Shown: positions 25,401-37,400 of the stretch, piece by piece
Layout of the letters: every line of letters begins with the position of its first letter
Numbering within the stretch: position 1 is the first letter of the stretch
Origin: Trogon surrucura
Taxonomy: Eukaryota > Chordata > Aves > Trogoniformes > Trogonidae
Assembly: GCA_020746105.1 (NCBI GenBank)
Contig: CM036619.1
Coordinates: 7,885,942-7,949,941 of the forward strand
DNA: 64,000 bases
Direction of reading: 5' to 3'
The notes under the pieces: model-generated
What the model was told of the DNA's origin: nothing
The model's database searches: none
The model's input: only the letters and a program-made list of their open reading frames with translations
Made by a program: the position numbers and the translations under genes

Positions 25401-28400
25401 GACAAGTGTTGGAATCACGCGGGCAGTGTGGCGACTGTGTTGAGCTGCCCACTCGCACAGGTTTGAAGAAGAAGGGTCATTCAACAGGGATGTCTTGTCT
25501 CTTCCACTCTTCGGGAGTCACAGAATCACAGGATGTCAGGGATTGGAAGGGACCTCGAAAGATCATCAAGTCCAATCCCCCTGCCAGAGCAGGAACGCCT
25601 AGATTATGCTACATAGGAACGTGTCCAGGCAGGTCTTGAATGTCTCCAGAGAAGGAGACTCCACAACCTCCCTGGGCAGCCTGTTCCTGTTCTCACCCTC
25701 ACTGAGAAGAGAGATATTTGCTCCAGTACAATATTAAAATGGTTTGTTGAAGATGCTTAGCACACGTGTAACTGATTATATGTATGATTGCTTTAAGGTT
25801 GAGGGGTAGAAAATCAGAGAACAAAAATATATGGTATACTTAAAATGTGTCATCTTAACTATTTGTTGCGTTTTCCTGTATGCAATAAAGTAACTTCGGA
25901 GAATCCTACCCTTTAAGTGTGGTGTTATATAGTGAATCAGTTTTTGGTAAAGCTTGGTTTTGAGGTAAATATGGTACTGAGGATCATTAAGCCCACGAGA
26001 ATCCACAGTACTGACGTGCCAGAATCTACAGGGTTGACAGTCTAATCTGTGAAGAGTTAAAAATATTCACAGTGAAGTTATTGTTATTTTTATTTTATTT
26101 TTCCTTATATTAATTTTACATTTCCCTTATATTAAAACTTCATTTTAAAAATAAATTAAAAAAAAAACGTTTTTGAGGACCTAGTGCTCCGGGAACAATC
26201 ACAGATCTCAATAGACTCTGACTGAGATGTGTATATGTCTCTCTATACACATTAACTGAACTTCAAAGGATTAATTACATATAATTTGGGCTCATAAATT
26301 GAAATGTTCTATGTTACTCATGTTCTGAATATTTTTGAGACAATAGATTCTTAAATGGACTGATTTGGAGAGGCTTATGTGAATAATTCCTGTGAAGGAG
26401 CAGGATAAAAATATCCATATATTTTATTTAATTATTCTTTTTGAAGTGCCTTTTTTTATGAGTTTGAGTACATAATTACATAGCACAGCGCAGTGTCTTC
26501 CCCAAATGTTGCCATTGCTCATCCAGTACCAGTCAATGTGAAGACTGATTTCAGTGAGTCTGTGCTGAGCGTAAAATCCCCAGAAGCAACTAAGTGGTTC
26601 TTGGGGGGACAGAATCTTACTTTTAAAATCTTCAACAGGTCAGTGAATTCTGTTTTCTGACGTTTCCAATTGACTTGTGTCACGTCCTGCCCAGGAGAGT
26701 CACTCCTGTAACAAGAGAGAACGCGTTCTTTTTCATCCAATATTGATTGCATGATTAACTCAAAACTGTGGTCTCTGTATGTGGGGCTTTTTGTGCTTAA
26801 GGGAAATGCAGAACAGATTTTGAGTAAGATGCTGCCACTACCTCCTGTTCTCTTGCATCACCTTCCCTTAAGATTCCTTGAGGTCCTTTCTTTTTCCATA
26901 TGCTCTAAATCAACCAATTTGGTAAGGTCTTTTGACACACGTACTTGAAAATTTGTTGTTTTGTTTGTTAGGGTTTGTTTTTATATAATTTTTTATATAA
27001 TTTTATATTATTTTTTCAGACTTTTACATTGTCAAGTGTCGACTTTTGAGGCAGAGTGTAGGCTATTGGCTTGATGAATACTTGATAAAAACCTTTAGAC
27101 ATCTTAATCTTTATTTTTGATATACGTTTGTTTTGGTGAAAGTTTCTGGACTAGGAGCAGGAGAAATGCAAGTTTCTCAGAAGAGGCTCAATTTATGCTT
27201 AGTACCTGCAGTCTCTTCTAGCTTGAACAATCTGAAGATACTTTCAAGTCTTTGGAGTTGAAAAAGTTACTTAATTACTGGGCTTTTCTCTGTTATAACC
27301 TAGATGACGTATTTCATACTTCTCCCATCTGTGCTGTGCAAAAAATCAACCAAGCAAACAAAAAACAACAAACCCACCAAACAAAAAACCTTTAACAGTA
27401 GAAATATAAAATTTTAAGAACCATAATTTTATTTTTTTTTTTTTTTGCAGAAGTGTCAAGATTTGGAAATATTTTAGTGTAAAACCCCACAGCTTTTAAG
27501 GGACTTCTTTGCCATGCCTGCCATATGCTGAAATTGCACCAGGGAAGCATTTCTTGCATGACTCCTGGAATTTATTTGTTGCCAACAATTTTTTTAGACC
27601 AGCTTTTGTCTAGGAAGTCAAACAAATAAAACACCATAGGAAATATTAGAGAGCAGTTGTTCATTTTGTTAAACGACAACAAGCTTTTGGTTTGAAAAAC
27701 ACTTTTTTTTTGTTTGAAGGCATGTCCAATAGTTAAGCAATTTTATTGAGAGTGATTTAAATTTAAAATTCTTTGTAGTGTGTCAGAACACAGCAGAGCA
27801 ACGTTGTAGAATATGCATGCTCATACAGTTATCCAGCAACCTAAAAGTGTTTGTAGTGTAATTTCTGTAAAACTGTTGCACTTTGACATCTGCCAATCTC
27901 ATTTAACATTTATGCTACTGAGATTGGCAGATAGCAGAAATGGCAACAAATGCCACTGCTTAAAAATAAGTTTGTGTGAAGCTAAGCTTTTTTTTAAGCT
28001 TTAGGGATAGAGGCTCTCAAATGTCATTTTGTATTCCTTTTTTTTTTGAAGATCGGGTGGTTATAGCTAATTAGCTGTGGAATTACAGCTTCTTTTTAAC
28101 TTTAACTTGCCTTTCCAGAGCTTCTTGTAGCGAAGAGGAAAAGGGGCAGACCAAAAGGATCCACTAAGAAGTTCTGTGTGGATGAAGATGTGGCAGAAAA
28201 TAACCCTGTTCCAAGTGAAGAAACTCCACCTGGGACAGAAGAAGGACCAGAACTGTCTGAAGTGTCCCCAGGCAGCTTGGAATGTAGGAAATGCAGTCGG
28301 AAATTCTCGAACACACGTCAGCTGAGGAAACATATCTGCATTATTGATTTAAACGAAGGAGAGGAAGAAGGAGAAGGAGGTGAGAAAATATCCAACTAAA

Positions 28401-31400
28401 ATATCTGAAGTATGGTGTGAAATAGGGGTTTCCATCCTGTGACCTGATTGGTGACAACTTGTAATCCCCTATACTCATTTTAAATGGATTGGAATTGTCT
28501 GGTTTTTCTAACACAAAAAGCATGTTGAAGCACAACTGAGAGTAATGTCGAACAAGGTATTTGAATTTTTTTCAAAAAGGTCAAAGTATTTATTGCACCC
28601 ATGATTGTCTTAAACTCTCTGAAATGCGTCTTTTGCTAAGGAACTGTTCTGTTTCTCACAGAGAGGATTAGTTTTCCAGTGAGAGGTGATATTGGCCATA
28701 TACGTAAATGTCACACATAGGTGAAGAAGGATGATCCTACTGAGATGTTTCTTTCCTCTTGACTTGGGAAACCTGAATTCTGTCCTGTTGTTTTGAACAG
28801 CTGAAAGACTGCTTTTCTGGATGGTATGTTTTAATGTATAAAAAATAATACCAAATTCACCTCTTCTGTTTCACAAAACATTATGTGAATGTCTGTCTTT
28901 GAACTATGAGTACATAGCTTAAAGGTAGTTTTAAGATTGATTTAAATACGTTCAGCCTCTCAAAGTTTTAGAATAGAGCAGAATAGAGTATTTTGAGTTG
29001 TGAGGGACCTAAAATGATCATCTGATTCAACTGCCTGACCATTTCAGGGATTACCAAAAGCTAAAGCAGGTTATTAATGGCATTATCCAAATGCCTTTTA
29101 AACACCGTGTCGCGGAGGCACCCAGAAAAACAGACAGGGCTACTACAAAAAGTCAAAATTCATTCTAAGCTGAAAAGCACTACACAATCCGACAGACAAA
29201 ATATGACCAAAAGTGTGCGTGCACACATTCGCTAAAAGGGGGAAAACCTCTCTCTCAAGGATACCCAGCAAATCACTCACCCACGGTGGGGCAAGGGCTC
29301 TCTCAAGGATATATCCAGAAGTATTGGTCACCAGTGAGGGGAGGTGGGTGCTCTCAATCCCAGGGAGTTTCCCTGGGTGGTGTCCTGGTCCAAGGGGAGG
29401 GGGATTCCGGACTGCAGTCCTGCTGCTCTGGGGAGAAGTGACTCAGATTGGCTCTCCAGTGGGGCCCTGTTTATTCCTGAGTCGAGTCTGGTTGTGGGCA
29501 GTTTCCAGTTAGCTCAGGAGTCAGTGCACAAGAGACAGAGTAAACAAAGTCCTCAGACCTTGATGGCCGTCCTTGCCAGGTCCTTGGAGCAGGTCTGTAG
29601 CAGATGTTTTGCAGGGCCTGGTGTCAGGGAGGATGCAACTGCCACAATCCACCCCAGTCATGACTCGACCGGTTCCTAGGGGTGGTGGTACAGTCACCTC
29701 TTGCCTCCAACGTTAAAAGCGAGCGCCGTCTCAGGGAGTTTTAATGCTCATTTTAGATCATTATTTTCTATACAGTACACAAACATGTTTTCAAGGGGGA
29801 AATACCCTTCACCATGAACACAAGTTTTAATACCATGGGTAATATGGCTTAATACAAATTATAGTCATGGTATCACAGAATTGTTGAGGCTGGAAAACAC
29901 CTCTGAGATAATCAAGTCCGGCTTATGACCCAACACCACCCCATCAGCTAAGTGCCACATCCAGCCTCTCCTTAAACACCTGACCAATAGTCATAACTGC
30001 AGCCAAAGTTAAAGGAATTTCAAAATACATCAGAACTCTCTCTAACGGTTTAACTCTCAACAGAGCAACAATGCCTTCAGAGTCCTTTGCCACTGAGCCT
30101 GCAATGGCACTGATGGGTTTCAGGATATGTATGCAGCATTAGTGTTTTTGTTCCAATCCTCACCCCATGATGTCATCAGTGGGTAGAAAACTGTTAGTTC
30201 ATGATTCAGGCAAATCCTCCTGCCATTTAGGGGCCAGTTTAGCTCACTTGGTTGAGCGTGGTGCTGAAGCACCAAAGGTTACGGGTTCGACTCCTGTTCG
30301 GTTCTCATGTGTTGCCTGATCTAGTTGAGAGGCGTCCCTGCCCATGACAGGGAGGTTGGATTAAATGATCTCTAAGGTCCCTTCCAGCCTAGGCCATTCT
30401 AGGATTCTATGATTTTCACAGCAGTGCTGCTGTGCAGGTCTTAGCTGTCATCACTGCCAGTAGGGCTCCAGGGAAGTCCACTTCTCCATTGTCCTGTAAG
30501 AAAAGAGAGCTGGCCTCAGTTTAGAAACCGGGTTTAGAAGTCAGGGATTATCCACCAAGCACTAGTACGATGGGTTTTCCCACTCCCATCCAGGGCTTCC
30601 CAGGCATTGTAAGCCTCTGTTTTTTTTCAGGGTCACAGGCACAATCGCAGCGTATGGTAGTTTCACCATTACAGGTTGACCCACGTGTGGCCATAGTGAG
30701 ACCTGATCACTTTGAATGCACTTGGGTGTAGGTAAAATATTTAACCACTTCCTCAGAGCTTGGACCATCTGATCTTCAGTGCTGGCACTCGCAGCTGTAG
30801 CCATAGTCAGTCCTGGCACCACCTCCATTCCTACCCAAGTATCTCCTCATTGGGTGGTTTTAAAGGACCAATATAACAAGCTGTATTATGTTACTCCCAG
30901 GTGAGGGTGAATTGGGACTTTTCATCCCTTTGGGGAATCGTAAAGAACACGCCTTTAACGTCTAAAGCAGCCATCCATGAGCAGTCAGCTGTCTGTAGTT
31001 CTGTTACCATTGAGGTTATACTTGGAACAGCAGCAGTTAATGGTGGGATATTGCTGTTCAATTTTCTATAATCAATGGGTAAAAGCCATGGCACCTCAGG
31101 TTTAAAAACTTGCCAGACTAATTGGGGGAATCAGTATGGTTTATGATCTTTCCCAGGCGGTCCCTCACTCCTGAGCAGCCCTGTCGGGCCCAGGGCACTG
31201 CTAGTGTGAGCGGTTCTCGCGGTTTCCACCCCGTGGCTGCCAAAACTCCACACACAGCAACTGGGCAAATACCAGTGCCTGCCAGCTAATACATCAAACC
31301 CGGTTATATTGCTCTTAGGAGGGCTTAAAGCCATCTCCACACCTGGTGACGTGATAGCCAAACTGAGTTTGAGCTATGGGTCATTTTTCAGCTGCACACG

Positions 31401-34400
31401 TCATCCTTACTATATTTATAATTTTCCTCGAGAGTCTAATTCTTAGCTCCTCAGCTTCTTGTTTCTTCAGAACGTTCATTTGAGGCCCTGTGTCAATTAA
31501 GAATTTTAAGTCTCTTCAGACCCACAGGGTTCCCTGTTAGCAGACCATTGGCAAAAATGAACCATGCAGAGTGAGCAGCTTGATCCCCACACCACAACTT
31601 CTCAGGTTTTTGACTCCTTCGATTCCTCTCGCAAGGCACAGAAGCATTAACCGCGCTTCCCAGCAGAGTGGCAGCAGTTTGTCTGTTTTCTCCTGGGGCT
31701 CTAGTTTTCCCCTCTAACAATTCCACTAGTTTATGAGTATGGTTGGTGAGAAGTGCATGTCCCAAGCGCCAAAACTTTTTTGTCAAAGGTTGTTTCCCAT
31801 GTCACGGTTTTGAGCAGGTTTCCCTCGGGACAGTTCAGACTCCCGGGGGGGCCGGTGTGGGCTCGGTTCACACCCGACCTGCCGAACTCTCCCGACGGCG
31901 GTGGCACCACTTGGCTCAGCCCGTCCCGTTTTGCACCCGTGATGACTACATCGTGTAGTATTTCTGCCCAAGTCAGCACGTGGGCGGGCGGATTCTGAGG
32001 ATTTTGCTGATTAAGTTCTACCACTGCCTGAATTCTTTCTCTAGGAGCCTGGACATGTATCTTTAAAGCATCCGGTAGCCCTTTAATGAGCGGTCTAAGG
32101 CAGTCGGGATCCGCCAGCACGGCCGTCGGCACCCAGCGCCGTCCACTCTCATACATCGCCTGGATGCAGGCAGCCTTCTGCACCCCTGCTGCCAGCTCCA
32201 GGAATCCTTTTACCCAGAAAACAACAGGCTCTCCTCACTCTTTAGGGTCCACACTCCCAGCCCAGTAAGCAACTCGAGACGTGATTGACTGGTCGCCTGC
32301 CAGCCCATCACTTAGAAACACTCGAGGTCCTCAAAATCCCGTATCCTCATCATTGCTAAGCAGTAGCCAATCTCCCCCTGTTAAAGAGGCTCTCCACAAA
32401 TACTCTGTTTTACTCTTGCCCAGCTGATGTGAATACCTGACCTGGAGATCACTGAGCTCGGGTCCCGACCAGGGAGCTCCTGGACAGTAGTTTGGGGGTT
32501 TCCACCTTGTGATCCCATATGCCTCTTGGTCTTAATAACAGGGAGCACCTGCTTTTCCTACCTTCCCTCAGAACCATTTTCATTAGGGTCTTCTCCCATA
32601 TTCACATCCCAGATTTGGGCAACACTGGGAGCCTTTTTTGCCTGAGCTAATAAAATCTTCATCAACAAATGTGTCCGCTCTATCTCTCTTCCCAGTTCTC
32701 TCTCCAAATGACCAGCTTTTGATTCTAGTATATCTGAATGCTCCTGTGCCCGAATTACACAAGCACCCAGGATGGCACACATGGATCCTTTATGTATGCC
32801 AGCCCAAAAACCTCCGTGCCTTTGTTCCAGCCTTTCCACGACCTCCCCCGGTTTGGATCACTTCTCCCTTTTCCAGTGTACATCTAGGGGAGAAGGTGCA
32901 CAGTTGTGTCTCTGCAATAATTCCTCTATCTGCATCCTGCCGACTACACCAGTAATGTCACGGAGGCACCCAGAAAAACAGACAGGGCTGCTGCAAAAAG
33001 TCAAAAATTCATTCTAACCTGAAAAGCACCATGCACTCTGACAATGTATATTACAGATTCGGATGCAAGTTGGGAATTATCACTACACAACTGGATTTAG
33101 GAATTTGTGACTATTTCTCTAGAAATGTGACCAAAAACGTGCACACACTCACTCACTAGAAGGGGGAGAACCCCTCACTCATGATTACTCAGCAAATCAC
33201 TCACCCACGGTGGGGCAAGGGCTCTCTCAAGGATATATCTAGAAGTCTTGTTCATCAGTGAGGGGAGGTGGGTGCTCTCAATCCCAGGGAGTTTCCCTGG
33301 ATGATGTCCTGGTCCAAGGGGAGGGGGATTCCGGACTGCAGTCCTGCTGCTCTGGGGAGAAGTGACTCAGATTGGCTCTCCGGTGGGGCCCTGTTTATTC
33401 CTGAGTCGAGTCTGGCTGTGAGCAATTTCCAGTTAGCTCAGGAGTCAGTGCACAAGAGACAGGGTACACAAAGCCATCAGGCCTCGATGGCCGTCCTTGC
33501 CAGGTCCTTGGAGCAGGTCTGTAGCAGATGTTTTGCAGGGCCTGGTGTCAGGGAGGATGCAGCTGCCACACACTGACAGACTTGGGCTTTGACCACCTCT
33601 CTAGGAAGCATGTTTAAAAAGACAACTGAATATTCAAATAGTGTAGCACGGCACAGAATACATTGGAATGTACGTAAAATGATCTTCTAATCCAACTGCC
33701 AATTTAACTTTGCTAAAATGTGAATGTGCCATGAGTACAAAGTAATACATTTGTCCAAGTTATCTAACTTTTATGTGAGTTTTGTTATTAGGTTATTGCT
33801 TTTGATATAGTTGTTTAGCATGATATCCTGTTGATTCTACTTGTAGGCAAATTTTGCCGTTCATCTTTCTCTAGTTTTCTTTACCTTTTTGTGTCCAGTC
33901 TGTCACTGTGATACACAGCTGACTGTTTTGCTTTCACCGAGATAGAGTTTTAATTCAAATAGACGTAGAATATGTTAGCAGAGCACAGAAACTCTTGTTT
34001 TGATAAAGTACCTGGTTGGTTTTTTTACTGTCAACAGTGGTAAGATTTTTCGTCTGTATATAGTGACCTGTACTCCAGCTCTCTCCCCTCTGACATGTCA
34101 AGTGTCCCTGCCTTTTACTGTTTGTATGTGCTAGGTATGATGTGAGCTTTTGCATTATTTCAGCAATGTTGTCTTTTCTAATGTCTTTTTAAAATAAAAT
34201 CTCAGATCAGAGTATAAACTCGAATTATCTGTCCTTGACCTGTGAGCTCATTAGAGCACCTGATTCTTACCTTTTTTCCTACAAAGCACATTGGCAGATT
34301 TTTCAAAGTTGCTCATCCTTTTCGCTCCTTAAAAGAAAATAGCCTCACTTTTGGGCAGATGAAACATTTTTTATTTCTTCTCTGGCAAAAGTAAATTAAT

Positions 34401-37400
34401 CAAGCAAAGCAATTCTTGAGCAGCGAATAACGAAGGCTTCCAGTCGATGGTGACTAGTGTGGCTACAGTGTCTCTAGCCCAAAGTTTCCTACCTTCACTG
34501 CAAACTGTGAAGGGCTTGCAGCTGGTTTTGTCCTGAAGGGGTAATTCTTTCTTGGAATACAGCTGGGAAATTCGGTCTTCAGCCATCTACTGGTTACTGT
34601 CCCATCACAGGAAAATATTTCACTGACTTTACCGTATAAACTGCTTTGGGACAAATTTTCAATTTCTGCATACGCAGATGAAAACAGCACGTGTATTATT
34701 ATTATCCTTTAAGAAAATGTGATTACATCGAGTAGCTCAACAGCAGTATGGTCCCTACCTAGGAGCCTAGGATTGTTTGTGACATCTGCATTGCTTTACC
34801 AACTCAGAAAGCGTTCTTTAAAATTTGAGCTCTTGGAATTGAACTGTTATCAAACAATTTTTATTATGAAGAAAGTTTTGAGGATGATGGGTGAGTGTTC
34901 TAAATGTGAACAAAAGAGTCTAAAATTGAAAAGGCAAGCAAATAATGAAATTATAAATGTGTTTTTATTTGTTCATGTAATTTCATGATTTAAAGTAATT
35001 TAGATAATAAAATAATTTAGAATAATAGAAATATCCAAATGCACTGAGATTCTTACTTGTAAAAGTTGTTGATAGAGTCCCCGAAGTAGAGGTTACAGCC
35101 ATATCCTTGGCAACTGAAAGCTGTTAAACTCATTGATTTATCTAAGTGGGTTACAAAGCTGTCTGGTTTTCTACTTTTGAGTATGTTCTGTGTTATGAGT
35201 TTAAGAGCACTATTACATAGCCTGTGAAATTGCAGTACTTCCATTTGCTTCTTAAACCTGGTGCTGCTCATTTCGTTGGGTGCTGTCTTAGTCTGTAACT
35301 CTGAGAAACGGGGACTAATAATTCTGCAGACATCTCACATAAGGTTCATAATTTAGAAATCTTCATATTTACCTTTTGATTATTCTTATCCTGCTGAGTC
35401 TTACGTAACAGACTAACTAGACTATATGAGAATTGCTTATGCTGCTTAGAATCACAGAATCATAGAATGGCCTAGGCTGGAAGGGACCTTAGAGATCATC
35501 TAATCCAACCTCCCTGCCACGGGCAGGGACGCCTCTCAACTAGATCAGGCTACTCAAGGCTCTGTCCAACCTGGCCTTGAACACCTCCAGGGAGGGGGCG
35601 GCCACAACTTCTCTGGGCAATTTATTCCAAAGTCTTGTCACCCTCGTACTGAAGAATTTCTTCCTAAGATCTAATCTAAACCTATTCTCCTTCAACTTAA
35701 ACCCATTTCCCCTTGTCCTGTCAGTTGACACTCTTGTGAAAAGTTCCTCCCCAGCCTTCCTGTAGGATCCCTTCAGGTATTGGAAGGCAGCTCTTAGGTC
35801 CCCCTGGAGTCTTCTCTTTTCAAGACTGAACAATCCCAGCTCCCGCAGCCTGTCCTTGTAGCAAAGGTGCTCCAACCCCTGGATCATCTTTGTGGCCTCC
35901 TCTGAATGCGCTCCAATAGATCTATATCCCTCTTATTCCTCAGATTATGTTTTATTTTCTGACTGAACTTGTGTTTTCAGAAAACTCTTTAGAAAGACGG
36001 CCAGATCTTCCCTGTGTTGTAAGAGTTGATTCAGAGCCCATTGTTTTACCAGTAAAGATGTGCTTTGTGGTTGTTGTCACTGTAGGTGGGAGTCTCTTCT
36101 GAATTAACACATATATGTGTTTATGCACTAGGTTTTCTAAGCTTTAATTATATTCAACAAACATCAAGTCAGTACTTCAGGGGAGCCTGTGGAGTGCTTG
36201 TTAAGCTCCACTGACTGCATTAACTAGAGCTCTGTCTATAGTGGCAATTTAGAAATGTAGTTTGTGGGGGCCTTGATCTGGTTTCATTCCAGGTTATTCT
36301 GTCACCAGTTACTGATTATTGAGAGATCTTTCTGTAGCTTCGTTATCATCAAATGGTGATGGAGGTATCATACATGGAGGGCGTTGTAGCTGTCTCGGCA
36401 CATAGTGCTGCAGGTATTATACCAGGTATTTATTTTGTGCGTCAGTTTGTGTGTGTATAATGTTCAACAAATATTTGTTACTTGAGCAGATGTGGTTGAT
36501 ACAAACATTTTCTAGTGTTAAAGCTGTCCGAGACAAAGCCTTCTTGAAATCACACTTAGTGTGTATAAGAAAAGAAGTACTGAAACTTCTAATTTGATGA
36601 ATTTTCTCCATTGCTGAAGTTGTTTGGGCTAGATAGAGAATTTCATTGAGGGATCTTTGAACGTTCTAGAGTTGTAATATCTTCTCCCACATTTCAGACA
36701 TAGTAAGAGCTTTGACTGCAAGTTCTTCTCCCTTAGTCTTTGACCTCTTGCTTAATACAATTGAGTTTTTTCCCCCTTTTTATTCACACCTTTCCAACTT
36801 GAAATTACTGTTATCTTTTTCTTCCTAACGCTGTTGAAATTTTTCTGTAGTACTTTTTGACTGCTTCCCTATGTTTTTCATTTCTTGCAAAGTTTAGCAC
36901 TGTATGGCCATCTGTAGGATAACCAAGTGTGTTTTCACTTTGCGCGCAGTCTGGCTGGGACAGAGTTAATTTTCTTTGTAGCAGCTTTTATGATGTGGTG
37001 TTTAAGATCTGTGACCAAAATAACATTGATAACCCACTAATGTTTTAGCTGTTGCAAAATACGCTAAGTGTATAAATATTGCAAAGATATATATTGATAT
37101 TCTGTGTGATATTCTTTATTAAGAGAAACGTATGTTTTGAGCTGAAGTTGAAGTATTGGGAAAAGTTGCCAAGTATTAAAATGTTTTGCTGTTTTTTATA
37201 GATCCACAAGGGAAGTATTGAAATACTTCTCATATCGGACCTTTAAAATTACAATGAGTAAATCACTATATTTAAACTGCAGTATGTATCGGTCAGAGGA
37301 ATAACTGATGGAAGTAACAGGCTTCTGCTGTTCTTCTCTGATTTGTGATCCACAGTGACCTCTCGGAGATCAGTCTCTCATTGATATTTCTCCCACTCCT

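Larger units (their letters stand above)
22432..28118 (+). other. ZFAT: ZFAT intron 2 (5.7 kb)
   Basis: Bounded by gtacat and ctttccag. AT-rich. It contains a CR1 fragment at 25518-25710, a hairpin at 27875-27947, T-rich and A-rich simple sequence (24807-24850, 27338-27392, 27430-27448), and an LTR-like 22-bp motif at 26678. No other gene is seen. Confidence 0.9.
29108..33570 (-). mobile_element. Defective endogenous retrovirus (ERVL-like), antisense to ZFAT
   Basis: Two direct LTRs (29108-29646 and 32956-33570) flank about 3.3 kb with gag- and pol-like remnants on the minus strand. The flanks carry a likely 5-bp target duplication, CACCG (29103-29107) versus CACTG (33571-33575), differing by one transition. 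A primer-binding site like the 3' end of tRNA-Ser follows the 5' LTR. A 5-bp duplication, Ser primer and the RT wording fit class III (ERVL-like) elements, which is inference. No env is visible, pol is heavily deleted, and both a CR1 piece and a SINE have inserted. It cannot encode working virus. Confidence 0.85.

Noticed and set aside
29213-29679. Open frames on the + strand in the LTRs (repeated near 33268-33576)
   Set aside because: They occur in both LTRs because the LTRs are copies; the element reads on the minus strand and no viral protein is recognised in these frames.
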